From contig NC_058161.1 in assembly GCF_020080835.1 (NCBI RefSeq), positions 20,387,603-20,451,602 of the forward strand: a stretch of DNA of 64,000 bases, written 5' to 3'. The notes under the pieces were generated by a model. The model saw nothing but the letters and a program-made list of their open reading frames with translations, was not told where the DNA came from and ran no database searches. Position numbers and translations under genes: made by a program. The stretch comes from Cotesia glomerata (taxonomy: Eukaryota; Arthropoda; Insecta; Hymenoptera; Braconidae). Shown piece by piece: positions 46,606 to 59,691 of this stretch (the stretch's first letter is position 1; each line of letters starts with the position of its first letter).

Positions 46606-49287
46606 TTATCTGAGACCGCGAAGCACCAAATTAGCGGCTGTTACCACGCACAACACCCATTCTGCGGTGTGTTTTGATCCTACATCTGTAATAGTATATT
46701 GATATTATTATTTATTATTATTATTGGTATTTATTTATTTATTTTAAATTATTTGTAATTTATAATTTATAATTTGTGATGCTGATACCATCAAAATAAT
46801 CAATTATTTTTTTATAAAGCAAATTTAATGCTCCAATAATTTTAAATTAAGGAAATAGTCAGATAGGAAAAATATTTTTTATTATTTAATGGATAGGTGA
46901 GAAGTTAATTTGCTTTAATAGCCAATTCCGGGTAACTAGGCTTTAAGGAGGTGCGAGCGAATTTAATTAAAAAAATAATTTCCAACTTTGAGCTTTGAAA
47001 TTAAGTATACGTATAAATAAATACGTAATTTATCTAATCCCAAAATTTAAAAAAAAATTAACGGTTTAGTTACTTAGATATTAAATTTTAAAAATCACAT
47101 ATTTTATCTCCTTATACACGGGCTCTTATGGCGGACAAACGTTTTGTCGAGACTTTAATTATTTTTTTCAATATTATCCTCCCAACTTTAACGGACAAAA
47201 TACTATACACAAGAAACTTGGATTATTGCAAAATATTAAAACAATTTAATAATAATACATTACCGATATAATTTTTGGAATATTTAAAGTCAAATTTTAT
47301 GTTTGTGACTGTTTTATCGTCAGCCATTTATTCGAATAAAGATTTGACAACATCGCGTCAACAGCTGAGAAAAAACAAAAGGATAGAAATATAGTTACAG
47401 AGAGAAATGTTTAACTCACACACTTATCCACGTCTCAGGTTATGGGTATAATCAAGCTTGCTATTGCCAAATCTGTTTATTTATTCCGGCAAGTAATAAA
47501 TACCAAAGTCATTTTATTACTTTATTTTATTAAATAAGTAAAAACCATCAATTATTAAATTATTTAAATTATATTAAATTAAAATAAAGAATTTTGACGA
47601 ATATTGGGAAAACTAAAATTAAAAAAAAATTAAATCTCGATAAATTTTATATTATTTTTTTTTTAGTGATTTAATTTAATAAACTTACTGAGAATATAAA
47701 CAACGAAATTATAAATTATAAATTAAAATTGGTTAGAAGTTATAATTGAAAATAGTACTAGTGTGAGGTGAATCTCTTGTCCCAAGTACAGAGGCCAGTC
47801 TCGGGCGTTCTTCTTCAACCGTCGCAATAGCCTCCCTCTTGTAAAGTTTGAAAATATTAACATGACAAATGATCTTTAGTTTTCCGCTTGTGAAGCTGTC
47901 TTGCGTTATTTCAAAATCAAGCTCCGCGTAAGCTCGAGTTTGATTGTCGCTTCCCAGTGGTATGCTGCGGTGATAGCTTGAATTTACCTTAAAAAAAAAA
48001 CAATTATAAAAATAATTAAAAATTTTATTAATATAAAGGGTTCAATTAAAATATATTAAAATAATTAAATCATATCTTCAATTAAAATGTTTTAAGAATG
48101 ATTTAACCAAATTTTAAATTTTTCTTTTAGTAAATAATTTTTAAGAACTCTATCTTTAGATACATAATTAAGAAATGACCTTGTATCTTGTGAAATCTTG
48201 ATATTTTTAAAGATATAAGCTCATCCCGATGTCACACTCATCGAGATCTTTCATTTGAATACCCACATCAATTTTTCATATATTTTATATATTTATATAT
48301 TTGTATATATGAAAAATATATCAAAAATGCAAGTGGGTACTCAAATGAAAGCTCTTGAGTGTAACATCGAAATGAGTTTATATCTTGAAAAATGTCATCA
48401 ATTAAGAAATTACATTGTATATTGTCAACTACTGACATTTTTAAAGATATAAGCTCATCTTGAAGTTACACTTATCAAGAGTTTTCATTTGAGTACCCAC
48501 ATGCATGTTTGATATATTTTTCATATATACATATATGTAAGGTATATAGATATATGAAAAATTGATGTGGGTACTCAAATGAAAGCTCTTGATGAGTGTA
48601 ACATCAAGATGAGCTTAGATTTCTAAAAATGTCAATAATTAAGAAATGACCTTGTATCTCGTGAACTATTGATATTTTTAAAGTTATAAGCTCACCCCTA
48701 CATTACACTCATCGAGACCTTTCATTTGAATACCTACATCAATTTTTCATATATTTTATATATTTAAGAAAGTACAGTGGAATGTACCAAAAATTATTAT
48801 TTAATAACGCAAAATTTTATTTATTTCTAGTTTCACAAGTCACGGAAGTCTCATAGTGACTGAACGGTTGCTAGTAAATCACATTTACAATTTTTATTCT
48901 AGTAAATATCGCCGATAGTCGTTTAGATAAATAAATAAATAAATAAATAAATAACAAAACAAAGAGAACTCGGTGATGAAAATCTCAAAGGCGTATTCTC
49001 ACATTAAGAAATTCCACGGATAAAAATCGAGCAATTACGTAAGTCTGTCGCGGGTTTTTATTAACGTGATGCATGTGCCCATTAAATAAGCCCTTTAAGA
49101 TTATTACAAGGTAACAACGTCGTGTAAAGAACTAATTAACTCAAAAAGGTGAGATAGTCTCCTTGAGTTTTTCCCTCAGTCATTTTATAGCCTACTCACG
49201 GGTAGGGATCTTGTCACTTCCTGCAACAGATTCTACCTAAGGTAGTGCACTCTTGTACTAGCAATATACAACACACCACACGTCTAG

Positions 49288-49364
<77 letters not shown>

Positions 49365-50559
49365 CATTATTATTATTATTGCCTTACCCCGTAGCCCATT
49401 GAGTTGTAGAGAGAATGAAAATTAATATATAGAAGCTAGTTTAAAAATAAAAATAATAATAATACAAGCGCGCTTATAAATTCTCAGGCACCTCGTTAAT
49501 AAAAAAATTTAAATTCATTATTATAATAATTTTTAGTAGTGTCGGTGGTCCTAAGGTAGATAGTTTGCTGGTTTACTGGTCAAGTACAGATATTACATGA
49601 TTATAAAACCTCAAAGAAACCGGAAGTCTGTTGAGATGATGAAGAAGGTGATAAAGGTGGATATAAAATCAGTAAATGTATGTATATATATATATTTCCC
49701 AAGGTAGTAGTGGCTCAGTAATTCGTGAAATGGCATCTTGTTATGCAACCGCGACTAGCGACCCAACACAACACAACTAGTACTGTAATATTCTCATGCT
49801 TTAAGCTTTTGCTGCATCAGTGTGGGACTATAACATAACATTTACGTTAATATATTTCCTAGGTTATTACTAAATTTCATCGCACCGGGGTAATGTAATA
49901 AACTTAGATGAGTTATAAATATGTCTAACATTATATTTTTCAGAGCTAGGGGGGCGGCACTCCACGGATCAGAGTTTACGGCTTGTTAATTAGAGGGCTT
50001 TGTTTTTTTCACCGTTGGGTAAGTTTTTTGTAAATTTTATCGCATTTGTCCTCGAAAAATTTATTGAAAAGGCCGTAACTTGAACCTGAGCCTTTTTAAG
50101 GGTTTTATATTTATATCAGTCTTATCAATAGTTAATTTATTATGATTATTGAAGCTGCATTCGAAGTCTCTATAGATATATAATTGAGAAATTATCTTGT
50201 ATGTTGAGAACTATTGACATTTTTAAAGATATAAGCTCATCTTGATGTTACATTCATCGAGACCTTTCATTTGAGTACCCACACCAATTTTTCATATATT
50301 TTATATATTTATATATATTACATATATGGATAAATGAAAAATATATCAAAAATGCATGTGGGTACTCAAATGAAAGGTCTTAATGAGTGTAACATCAGGA
50401 TGAGCTTATATCTTTAAAAATGTCATTAATTAAGAAATTACATTGTATTTTGTGAACTTATAATATTTTTAAAGTTATAAGCTCACTATGACATTACACT
50501 CATCGAGATCTTTCATTTGAGTACCCACATCGATTTTTCATATATTTATATATATTATA

Positions 50560-50632
<73 letters not shown>

Positions 50633-53600
50633 GAAAAATATATAAAAATGTATGCGGGTACTCAAATAAAAGCTCTTGATGAGTGTAATATCAGGATGAG
50701 CTGATATCTTTAAAAATGTCAGTAATTAAGGAACGAGCTTCTATTTTGTAAACTATTGACATTTATAAAGATATAAGCTCACCATGACATTACCCTCATC
50801 GAGACCTTCCATTTGAGTACCCACATCAATTTTTTATATATTTTATATTTATATATATATGTATATATGAAAAATATATCAAAAATGCATGTAGGTACTT
50901 AAATGAAAGCTCTTGATAAGTGTAATATCGGGATGAGCTTACATTTTAAAAAATGTCATTAATTAAGAAATTACCTTGTATCTTGTGAATTGTTGACATT
51001 TTTAAAGATATAAGCTCATCCCTATGTTACACTCATTGAGACCTTTCATTTGAGTACCCACATCAATTTTTCATATATTATATATATATATATATATGTA
51101 TATATGAAGAATATATCCAAAATGCATGTGGGTACTCAAATGAAAGCTCTTGATGAGCCTGACATCGGGATGAGATTATATCTTTAAAAACATGATTTAT
51201 TAAATAATAAAAAATCTCTCGGTCTTTTAAAAATTTTCTATTTAAATTATAATTGACTTAATTGAAACCCACTTGCTAGTCAGCAAACTTTAAGTAAAAC
51301 ACCAAATAAACTTATCAAAAAGAAGTAATTAAAAAATAGAGTAATAATAGAAAAGAAAGTTAGCGGGTCGATTTGATCCAGAAGATCTAATTATCATTAG
51401 TTTTTATTTGAGAAGTAATATAACGAACGGGAGTAGGAACAGTATAATAGTAATAGCAAGAGCAATAGTAATATAGAGGAAAGAAGAAAGAGTATAGACA
51501 GAAAAAAAAGGGAGAGTATTACCGGAATTCCGTTGACAGTCCAAGTGACATTAGTGGCTGGATTACTGGGTGGAGTGGTACAGTTGGCTTTGACTGTCTC
51601 CCCAATCGCGTATCTCTGCTTCTCAACGAGCACCTCGGGACTACCTTGAGGTAGACCTGGAAATATATTGCCCCATCTGTTGAGAATGTTCCACTGGGAA
51701 AAACTGGAGGTACTCTTACACTGTTACTACTATAAGGTATATAAGTAAAGGTGTATAAGGTACTTTGCTCCAACAGAGGATCTGAAATGGCGCGTAACGT
51801 CTACGTCGACGATTCAACCATTTCCAACTTATAAACCTTATGTACCTTTAATATTAACTCAACTATTCTACACTCAATTTAAACTAACATTATATTTTAT
51901 TGTTCTCTAAAGCATTTTTTAATTATTTTTTTCCTTATTATTATTATTATTACTCTACTGTGCCGAGCCGAGCCGACTACTCACTGACTACGTGCATGTA
52001 TCCAACTTTTCGCAGTGTATGAAAGTCCGGTATGTCGTTCGTTACTTCACAGCGATATTTTCCCTCCATTTCGTTTGTTACGTTCGTTATCGTTACTTGG
52101 TGAGCATCACTTGTGGTCCTCTGTAATCAATTTTTATTACTCTTATTTATTGTCGGTTAAACAATTTACGTTTACTATACAAGAATTCATTCAAAAGATT
52201 TTTTTAAATATAATTCTCACTTATTTTTAGCTTTCTACACTGATAGAAAGATTTATTAATTATTAATAATTTAATTTATTTGAAGACAACTATTTAATTT
52301 ATTAAATTTTAATAAATATTTATAAATAGTTGAAAAATATTTATTAACAGAATAAGATTAATTTTTTCTCTAGGATAGTCATATGATAAAATCGGTTATT
52401 TGTTCGAAAATACTCTATCTCTAGATACATAATTAAGAAATAACCTTGTATCTTGTGAACTATTGACATTTTTAATGATATAAGCTCATCTTGATGTTAC
52501 ACTCATCGAGACCTTTCATTTGAGTACCCACATCAATTTTTTATATATTTATATATATTATATATGGGTATATATGAAAAATATATCAAAAATGCATGTA
52601 GGTACTCAAATGAAAGCTCTTGATGAATGTAATATAAGGATGAGCTTATATCTTTAAAAATGTCAGTAATTAAGAAGAAATGACCCAGTATCTTGAGAAC
52701 TATTGACATTTTCAAAGATATAAGCTCACCATGACATTATACTCATCGAGACCTTTCATTTGAGTACTCACATCAATTTTTCATATAATTTATATTTATA
52801 TATATGTATATATGACAAATATATCAAAAATGCATGTGAGTACTCAAATGAAAGCTCTTGATGAGTAGAATGTCAGGACGAGCTTATATCTTTAATAATG
52901 TCAATAATTTAGAACTTACATCGCTATCTCGTCAACTAATGTCATTTTTGAAAATTAAGCTCATCTTGATGTAACACTCATCAAGACCTTTTATTTGAGT
53001 ACCCACATCGATTTTTCATATATTTATCTATATTATATAGATGTGATGAAAAATATGCGATCATAAATGCATGTGGGTATTCAAATGAACGATCTTGATG
53101 AGTGTAATGTCTTGGTGAGCTTATATCTTAAAAAATGTCATTAATTAAGAAATGACGTATTTTGTCAACTAATGATATTTTTAAAAATATAAGCTCACCA
53201 TGACATTACACTCATTGAGACCTTTCATTTGAGTACCCACACCAATTTTTTATATATTTTATATATTTATGTATATTAAATATATGTATATATGAAAAAT
53301 ATATCAAAAATGCAAGTGGGTACTCAAGTGAAAGCTCTTGATGAGTACAACATCGGGATGAGTTTATATCTTTAAAAACGTCAATAGTTAAAAAAATACA
53401 GTGCAATTCAACAAAATTCATTATTTAATGAAGCAAAATTTTTGTTTATTTATAGTTCACAAGTCACGGCAATCATACATAGTGACTGCAAGGTTGCTAG
53501 TTTGCATTAATTATATTACATTTTTATACTGTTTATTGTAAAATACCAAATTCTATCTTAGCTTATAAATATCTTTCATATTTTTAAATATTAAAAACGT

Positions 53601-54043
53601 TAATTTATTTAGTGAATTGAATTATTATCATATATTTCAGCTATAGGGTTACAAAAAGTGTCAAAATAAAATAGTTATTTATGTTTTTTATTTCAAATAA
53701 ATATTTATTAACAGTTAACAAATATTTATTAACCGTTAATAAATGTTTATTAACAGTTAATAAAGCTTATATTAAATATAAACAAATCCTATCACTGCTT
53801 ATTATATAAAAAAATTTATTTACGTCCATTTGAACAATTTTATAATTATAATAATATAATTTAGCGGCTCAAATTGTCATAGAATAGAATTTCGTTAATT
53901 ACGGCTCCAAGCTCTGGATAATTCATTTTCCGTGTACTGTTCGAGGAATTTAAAATTAAATCCACACTCAGAAAATCTAATCCCTTGTAACAAATGAAAT
54001 CAATTAAAGTAATGAATTAATCATAATATAGTACCAATGATTG

Positions 54044-54078
<35 letters not shown>

Positions 54079-57000
54079 CATTGTTATTAATAAGGTTTAT
54101 CCCAGTGGTTAGTTTGTCTATTGAAAATTTCTCTTTGGCTTTGAACTATTACCCATATATTCGTAACATACTACCGTAGTGCAGGACTGTTATTACGATG
54201 AGCATATATAATAACAAAATTTATGAAATTCATTAAATTAATACATATATAATACCCGTTGCAGGATGTAAATCATCTACAATCAATTTAGTCGGGTTTC
54301 CCGGTATGTAACTGGCACGCGCATTGAAATTTTGTTCAATAGTAATAGTAACACCTCCCCTCAACAATCCACCTCTTGTTCGTTCAGAATAGTACGAGCA
54401 CAATTTACGCGCAGTGGTTGACCAGGGGCGCCGTGCTGTAAATTGCCGAAAAGCATCCTCCACCCTTTTTACCCACGCCCGTCATACATGTTTCCGTTTT
54501 TTAACAAAGGAAAAATTATTTTATTGCTTTTTTCGGGTAATAAACGTATCGGGTAATAAATGATCACGGGCTTTTTATGGTCCATATAAAAAATATAGGA
54601 AGTATGGATTCCTATAGTGAATTTATACAAGTGGAATAAACATAGACCTTGTAAGAACGTGACTTAGGCCAGTGAGTAGCGTAGAAGACTGTCAACCATG
54701 AGGTACCGGGTTCAAGTTCATCAGACGCGAGCAGTTTTTCCATAAGATAAAATTACAAAATCCGTTTTTCAGAATTAATTTCAATTAATACTTAATTAAT
54801 AGCAATTACTTCATAATTATTTTTAATTTTTTAGATAAATTTTTTTTCGCCTGATTAATATGGGAATCTATGTAGGATCCTACCCTGGATTCCTATATAG
54901 GAAACCATATGGGAATCTATCCGAAAACGTCATGTGGAAATCCAGGCTGGTTTCCCATATGGATTTTTTTGATAGGGGCACCTTATCAAAAAAATCCACA
55001 TGAGTTTATATGGGAATCCACATAGGAAAGTTTGGAATCGTATAGGAACCCATAGGAATCCACATAGGAAGTATGGATTCCCATAGGAATCCACATGGGA
55101 ACCTGCGGATACATGGATTCCTATATGGAAAATCCACATAGAAAATATGAATTTCCATAGGAATCCACATCGGAAGTATGGATTCCTATAGTGAAGTTAT
55201 ATAAATGGAATAAACATAGACCTTGTTAGAACGTGACTTAGGCCAGTGAGTAACGTAGAAAACTGTCAACCATGAGGTACCGGGTTCAGACCGGGTCCAT
55301 CAGACGCGAGCAGTTTTTTCATTAGATAAAATTACAAAATCCGTTTTTCAGAATTAATTTCAATTAATAATTAATTAATAGCAATAACTTCATAATAAAT
55401 CGTATTTAATAAATAATTTATTAAATGTTAATAAATATTTAATAAAGCTTATATTAAATATAAACAAATCCTTCTATCAGTGTAGAAAATGTAAAAAAAA
55501 ATTTCATTTTTAATACTTATTGGAATGTAGGTACTTAAAGAAACAAGAAGTTGATTATAACGTTGTAAAAAATAGATACTACAATAATAATAATAATAGA
55601 CTATTATAGTCCGCATAATTGAAACTCGATCATGTGTACCTATAACGCGTTTGTACTACTTAATTTAAGTGCAGAGTTCACTTGGGAATTCCCACATAGA
55701 GGAAACACACACGATATAGGTACACAAGCAGGTCCTATCGGTGTACTTGATGTTGCAATATCACTTGCTTTATATGACGACAAGTCAAAGAGCATCCGGA
55801 TTTCTCTCTCGCTCCACAATGAATATGCCAATAACATAACCTCAATATAATTACCAGCATAATATATCCACACACGTTTTATACACAGTACGTGATCCGC
55901 AGGACTTATTGCCCCGACACAGTACATGTATATCAATCGCTAATGAGCGTAATATAAGAGCGATCCCATTAAAAAAAATCCGTATGGGAAACCAGTTTGG
56001 ATTTCCACATGGCGTTTTCGGATAGATTCCCATATAGTTTCCTATATAGGAATTCAGGGTAGGGTCCTACATAGATTCCCATATTAATCAGGCGAAAAAA
56101 AATTTATTTAAAAAATTAACAATAATTATGAAGTAATTGCCATTAATTAAGTATTAAATGAAATTAATTCTAAAAAACGGATTTTGTATTTTTATCTCAT
56201 GAAAAAACTGCTCGCATCTGATGGATTTGAACCCGGTACCTCATGGTTGACAGTCTTCTACGCTACTCATTGGCCTAAGGCACGTTCTTACAAGGGCTAT
56301 GTTTATTCCACTTATATAAATTCACTATAGGAATCCATACTTCCGGTGTGGATTTCCCATACAGGAATTCATGAACCCACAGGTTCTTATGTGGATTCCT
56401 ATAGAAATTCATATTACCTATGCAGATTTTCCATAATGCACACACAAAAAAATTAACTTAAATCAAATAAATAATTTTAAAGAATTGCATGTTTTTAATT
56501 TGAGTAGAAAAATTCTTAAACTAAAAAAGTTTTACCTTTTAAGTGCAAAGGTCTTAAAAAAAATTAACTTTGTTTTTTATCAATGGTGGAATTACTTTAC
56601 AATAAATATAAAATACTTTACAATAAATACTTTACAATAAATATAAAATAAGTTTTATATAAAAAAGTATGTTCGGAAAATGAAAAAAAATTCATTAATG
56701 CTTAAAGTTTTATTTCGAAATTAAAAACCCTTTGTTAGATTCATGAATATATTCATACAGATATATAAAAGCTATTTTTTGTTAGTAAGTTATAAAAAGG
56801 TAGGAAATTCCATGCCCTTTTATACGAGTCAAACTTTTTTTTTTTTTTTTTTATATTTAAACTTGGAGCCTGGGGTATACAATTAGTCCATTAGAAAATT
56901 TTTTTTACCATCAATAGTTTAAAGAAAAAACCAAAATTCAGAAAATTTGAGCCAAAGATTTAAAAAATAATAAAAAGTAAAGTACTTACATCAATATTAT

Positions 57001-57198
57001 GAGCAAATAAGTTCCCAAATACGAGAAGCGGGGGCAGTTCCTTGGGCACAAACCTGTAAAATTCGTCCTTGCCCTTGTACCATTTGACCGCGTAGAGAAC
57101 GTCGTTCTGGAGGTCGTACCGGCATGTGAGCGTCACTTGAGACCCGACTGCGACCGCCTCGGGTATTTCCACCTTAACATCCTTTAGCCCGCTGACAC
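46606..57198 (-). CDS. beaten-path (Beat) family immunoglobulin protein, partial
   Basis: Exons on the minus strand: 57198-56990, 52120-51985, 51656-51523, 47987-47759 and a less certain last exon 46685-46606; phases agree (0, 1, 0, 1). The first exon, with the signal peptide and one codon base, is not assigned. The first Ig domain shows GLKDVKVEIPEAV, CRYDLQNDVLYAVKWYKGKD, EFYRFVPKE and GKYRCEVTNDIPDFHT, all hallmarks of Beat proteins, which bind Side-type receptors in axon guidance and synaptic matching. The second domain has YAIGETVKANCTTP, VTWTVNGIP and KLKIICHVNIFKLYKR. The candidate last exon adds a short hydrophobic end (EWVLCVVTAANLVL) that could be a membrane or GPI anchor; otherwise the frame in exon 4 stops at 47727 or so. 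Which Beat paralogue it is cannot be said. Large introns hold Helitrons and SINE-like repeats. Confidence 0.85.
48120..48874 (+). mobile_element. Helitron with palindrome modules, intact 3' end
   Basis: Palindromic modules starting near CTCTATCTTTAGATACATAA. It finishes with the hairpin AGTCtcATAGTGACT region, ACGGTTG and CTAG (48871-48874) followed by T. The 5' TC start is not clear. It lies in the beat-like intron between 47987 and 51523. Confidence 0.75.
48875..50055. other. beat-like intron sequence with an ATT microsatellite
   Basis: No gene seen. Holds (AAAT)n at about 48929-48952, an (ATT)n microsatellite of about 30 units (49288-49380), and unique sequence of moderate composition. 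Confidence 0.45.
49288..49380. repeat. (ATT)n microsatellite
   Basis: About 30 ATT units with one ATC interruption near 49363. Confidence 0.92.
50056..51195 (+). mobile_element. Helitron with four palindrome modules
   Basis: Opens with the family's 5' internal segment (GAAAAGGCCGTAACTTGAAC, GAAGCTGCATTCGAAGTCTC), then four modules in tandem. The centre of the second is a long (TA)n tract (50567-50624). It stops after a right arm near 51190 without the 3' end. Confidence 0.72.
52340..53500 (+). mobile_element. Helitron with palindrome modules, intact 3' end
   Basis: The 5' side carries a degenerate ATTTATTAACAGAATAAG and CTCTAGGATAGTCATATGAT, then four modules, then CAGTGCAATTCAACAAAATT and the 3' hairpin with AAGGTTGCTAG (CTAG 53497-53500) followed by T. 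It lies in the first visible beat-like intron. Confidence 0.76.
53501..54590. other. intronic sequence with a possible small coding relic
   Basis: Contains runs of TTTATTAACAGTTAATAAA-type words (53700-53765), an (ATT)n tract (54045-54077) and a 76-codon minus-strand frame (54233-54463) with balanced codon use. That frame may be a relic of an unknown coding exon (see findings). Confidence 0.4.
54595..54970 (+). mobile_element. tRNA-like SINE-type repeat, copy a
   Basis: A tRNA-like part (ACTTAGGCCAGTGAGTAGCG, CCATGAGGTACCGGGTTCAA) with a B box GGTTCAAGTTC at 54709-54719. It is followed by an AATTAATT-rich middle and a tail built of inverted TATGGGAATCC / GGATTCCTATA words. Copies b and c follow. 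Confidence 0.6.
55000..55405 (+). mobile_element. tRNA-like SINE-type repeat, copy b, with GGAATCC words
   Basis: The stretch 55000-55190 repeats CACATAGGAAGTATGGATTC-like words four times. From 55170 it parallels copy a, with the tRNA-like part at 55228-55310. Its B box is altered by a short duplication (GGGTTCAGACCGGGTCC). The 3' part ends near 55405. Confidence 0.55.
55965..56395 (-). mobile_element. tRNA-like SINE-type repeat, copy c (reverse)
   Basis: Reverse-oriented, closely related to copy a, including the CCGAAAACGCCATGTGGAAA and TCGCCTGATTAATATGGGAA blocks and the tRNA-like head at 56215-56300. Copies a and c form an inverted pair around 1 kb of other sequence. Confidence 0.6.
56430..56989. 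other. AT-rich beat-like intron sequence
   Basis: No feature beyond short repeats (CTTTACAATAAATATAAAAT at 56600-56650) and a poly-T run at 56836-56853. Confidence 0.4.
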
Positions 57199-57560
57199 CT
57201 GGAACATATTTCCCATTACCACCTCTAAACAACCCACCGGAACCGAGCGCAACAATAACAGCAACAGCAACACCGCTACCGCTACCGACACCCCAACTTG
57301 TAACTTCCACTTGGAAACTCGGTAACAGCCCCAGGAGTTTATGAATTCGCTACGATTTAATTCACAACTTTGACACATTACCTCTCCCTCTCCTTTCCCT
57401 TACCTACCCCTGCTGCTACTGAATAACTACACTACAGGGCTGGTTAATTAGTCAGCCCGATAATGGTACAAACTAACTTCATTTTTTACCCCCCTTACAT
57501 TCTTGTAATAAATAAAGCAAAGTTTTTTAATTGAAATTCTAGTCAATAATTTTTCAAAAA
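57199..57560. other. upstream of the first visible Beat exon
   Basis: Contains a GC-richer stretch (57230-57410) of imperfect AACAGCAACA/CCGCTACCG repetition that is open in two minus-strand frames. One of these reads as a signal-peptide-like VAVAVLLLLLLLRSVPVGC. The junction to the Ig exon needs a 1-base phase and is unresolved. Confidence 0.4.
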
Positions 57561-57564
57561 TTTT

Positions 57565-58215
57565 TAGACTGAGTATAGTTTAGATTTATGATAAGTATTT
57601 AGGTTAAATGCAAAAAATCTCTAGATAGATAAGTCAGAAATGACCTATTGACGTTTTTAAAGATATAAGCTCATTCTGACATGACATTCATCGAGACCTT
57701 TCATTTGAGTACCCACATCAATTTTTCATATATTTTATATATTCATATATTTCACAAATACTATATATATAAAATATATAAAAAATGCATGTGGGTACTC
57801 AAATGAAAGCTCTTGACGAGTGTAACATTAAGATGAGCTTATATCTTTAAGATACATATTATATATATTACACAATTAAGAAATTACCTTGTATCTCGTG
57901 AACTATTCACATTTTTAAAGATATTAGCTCATCTCGAGATTACACTCATTAAAACCTTTCATTTGCGGATTCAAATCAATTTTTCATATATTTCATATAT
58001 TCATATATATTATATATATGTATATATGAAAAATATATAAAAAATGCATGTGAGTACTCAAATGAAAGCTTTTAATGAGCTTAATATCGGAATGAGCTTA
58101 TATCTTTAAAATCATCAATAATTAAGAAAGTACAGTGCAATTTAACAAAATTCATTATTTCATCAATCCAAATTTTATCTATGTATAGTTCACAATTCAC
58201 TGCAGTCACGTAGTA
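57565..58215 (+). mobile_element. Helitron palindrome modules
   Basis: Two modules plus the 5' internal word GATAAGTATTTAGGTTAAAT. It ends with CAATTTAACAAAATTCATTA and a partial 3' hairpin (CACTGCAGTCACGTAGT) without CTAG. Confidence 0.7.
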
Positions 58216-59075
58216 TGTTTTGGCATTTATCTCTTGATATTTTTTAATTATTCACCCCCTAAAAATTCAGAGTAGTATAAAACCCTACCCGAGGACTTAA
58301 AGCAAACAACACTCGGTTACAGTTAAAAGTTTACTGTTTATATTTTGCCTAAACAAACGCATTCCCGTGGATTGTATCTCGAGGTAGCTCGAAGGGAACA
58401 AATGAGAATAGCTTACAAGAGTTAGCATTATATTACATAATATGAGCTTTATGTTTTATGTTTTCTGGTTTCTGTTATTCTGGTGTTATTAAGTTACAGC
58501 TCTTCGCTTTTTTATTCTAGCGTGTTGAGCTGTGGCAGGCTCCCATGCACCATTCACTCTCTTAGTCTCTAATCAGGCTACATAATTATAATTGGCATGA
58601 TTCGAGGCGCCGAGCAATTATTAAGAGCGTAAGCAACTCTGTTAGTAATTGTAATTGTAATTGTAATTCTAATAAAACTCAGTATGAAAGGAGAAGGATG
58701 AGAGAGAAAGGGTGATGCTTGAGTCAGTTGTCTGGGGCTGCTGTTATGGCGAGAGTGATGGATGAGAGGTCGATGACACGATTACCAGGATAACTGCCAA
58801 GAGGTTACACGGTCTAACTACCACCTGCAATTACTAATTAGTTTTATATTTATAATCCTACATTTGTTTAGATTTTTTCTTTTTTCATTATCATCATCAT
58901 CATTCATGGTCATTCCTCGGTACTTTTTTTTGGTTATTTTTATTTTCTTAATTGGACGCTCTGTTTTAATTTCATTTGTTGTTTAATTTTTAATTAAAAA
59001 GTCTTATGTGAGCTCGTTTAATTTAATAGAAGCTAGAAATTTTGATAGTAAATTAAATTTACTTTCGTCAGAAAT
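58216..59075. other. unassigned sequence
   Basis: Moderately balanced composition with no gene recognised. Contains (ATTGTA)n-like and ATC microsatellite scraps (58644-58670, 58888-58905). It could hold 5' UTR or promoter DNA of the beat-like gene. Confidence 0.35.
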
Positions 59076-59691
59076 TTTTATTTCATATCATTATTATTGC
59101 TAGTCAATTTATGATGATATTTAGGCTGCATTCGAAAATTCTCTATCTCTAGATACATAATTAAGAAATGACCTAGTATCTCGAGAACTATTGACATTTT
59201 TAAGGATATAAGCTTATCTCGATGTTACACTCATCGAGACCTTTCATTTGAGTACCCACATCAATTTTTCATATATTTATATATTTCTTAAATACTATAC
59301 ATATGAAATATATGAAAAATGCCATGTGGGTACTTAATTGAAAGGTCTCGATGAGTGTAACGTCGAAATGAGTTTATATCTTAAAAAATGTCATTAATTA
59401 AGAAATTACATTGTATCTTGTCAACTTATGATATTTTTAAAGTTATAAGCTCACCCTGACATTAAATTCATCGAGACCTTTCATTTGAGTACCCACATCA
59501 ATTTTTCATATATTTATATATATTATATATATATGTGTATTTGAAAAATATATCAAAAATGCATATGAGTACTCAAATGAAAGCTCTTGATGAGTGTAAC
59601 ATCAGGATGAGCTTATATCTTTAAAATATATATTATTCATATTACATAATTAAGAAATGACTTTGTATCTTTTGAACTATTGTCATTTTTA

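Noticed and set aside
55632..55936. 72- and 98-codon frames on opposite strands
   Set aside because: They overlap each other antisense, show no domain and lie between SINE-type repeats.
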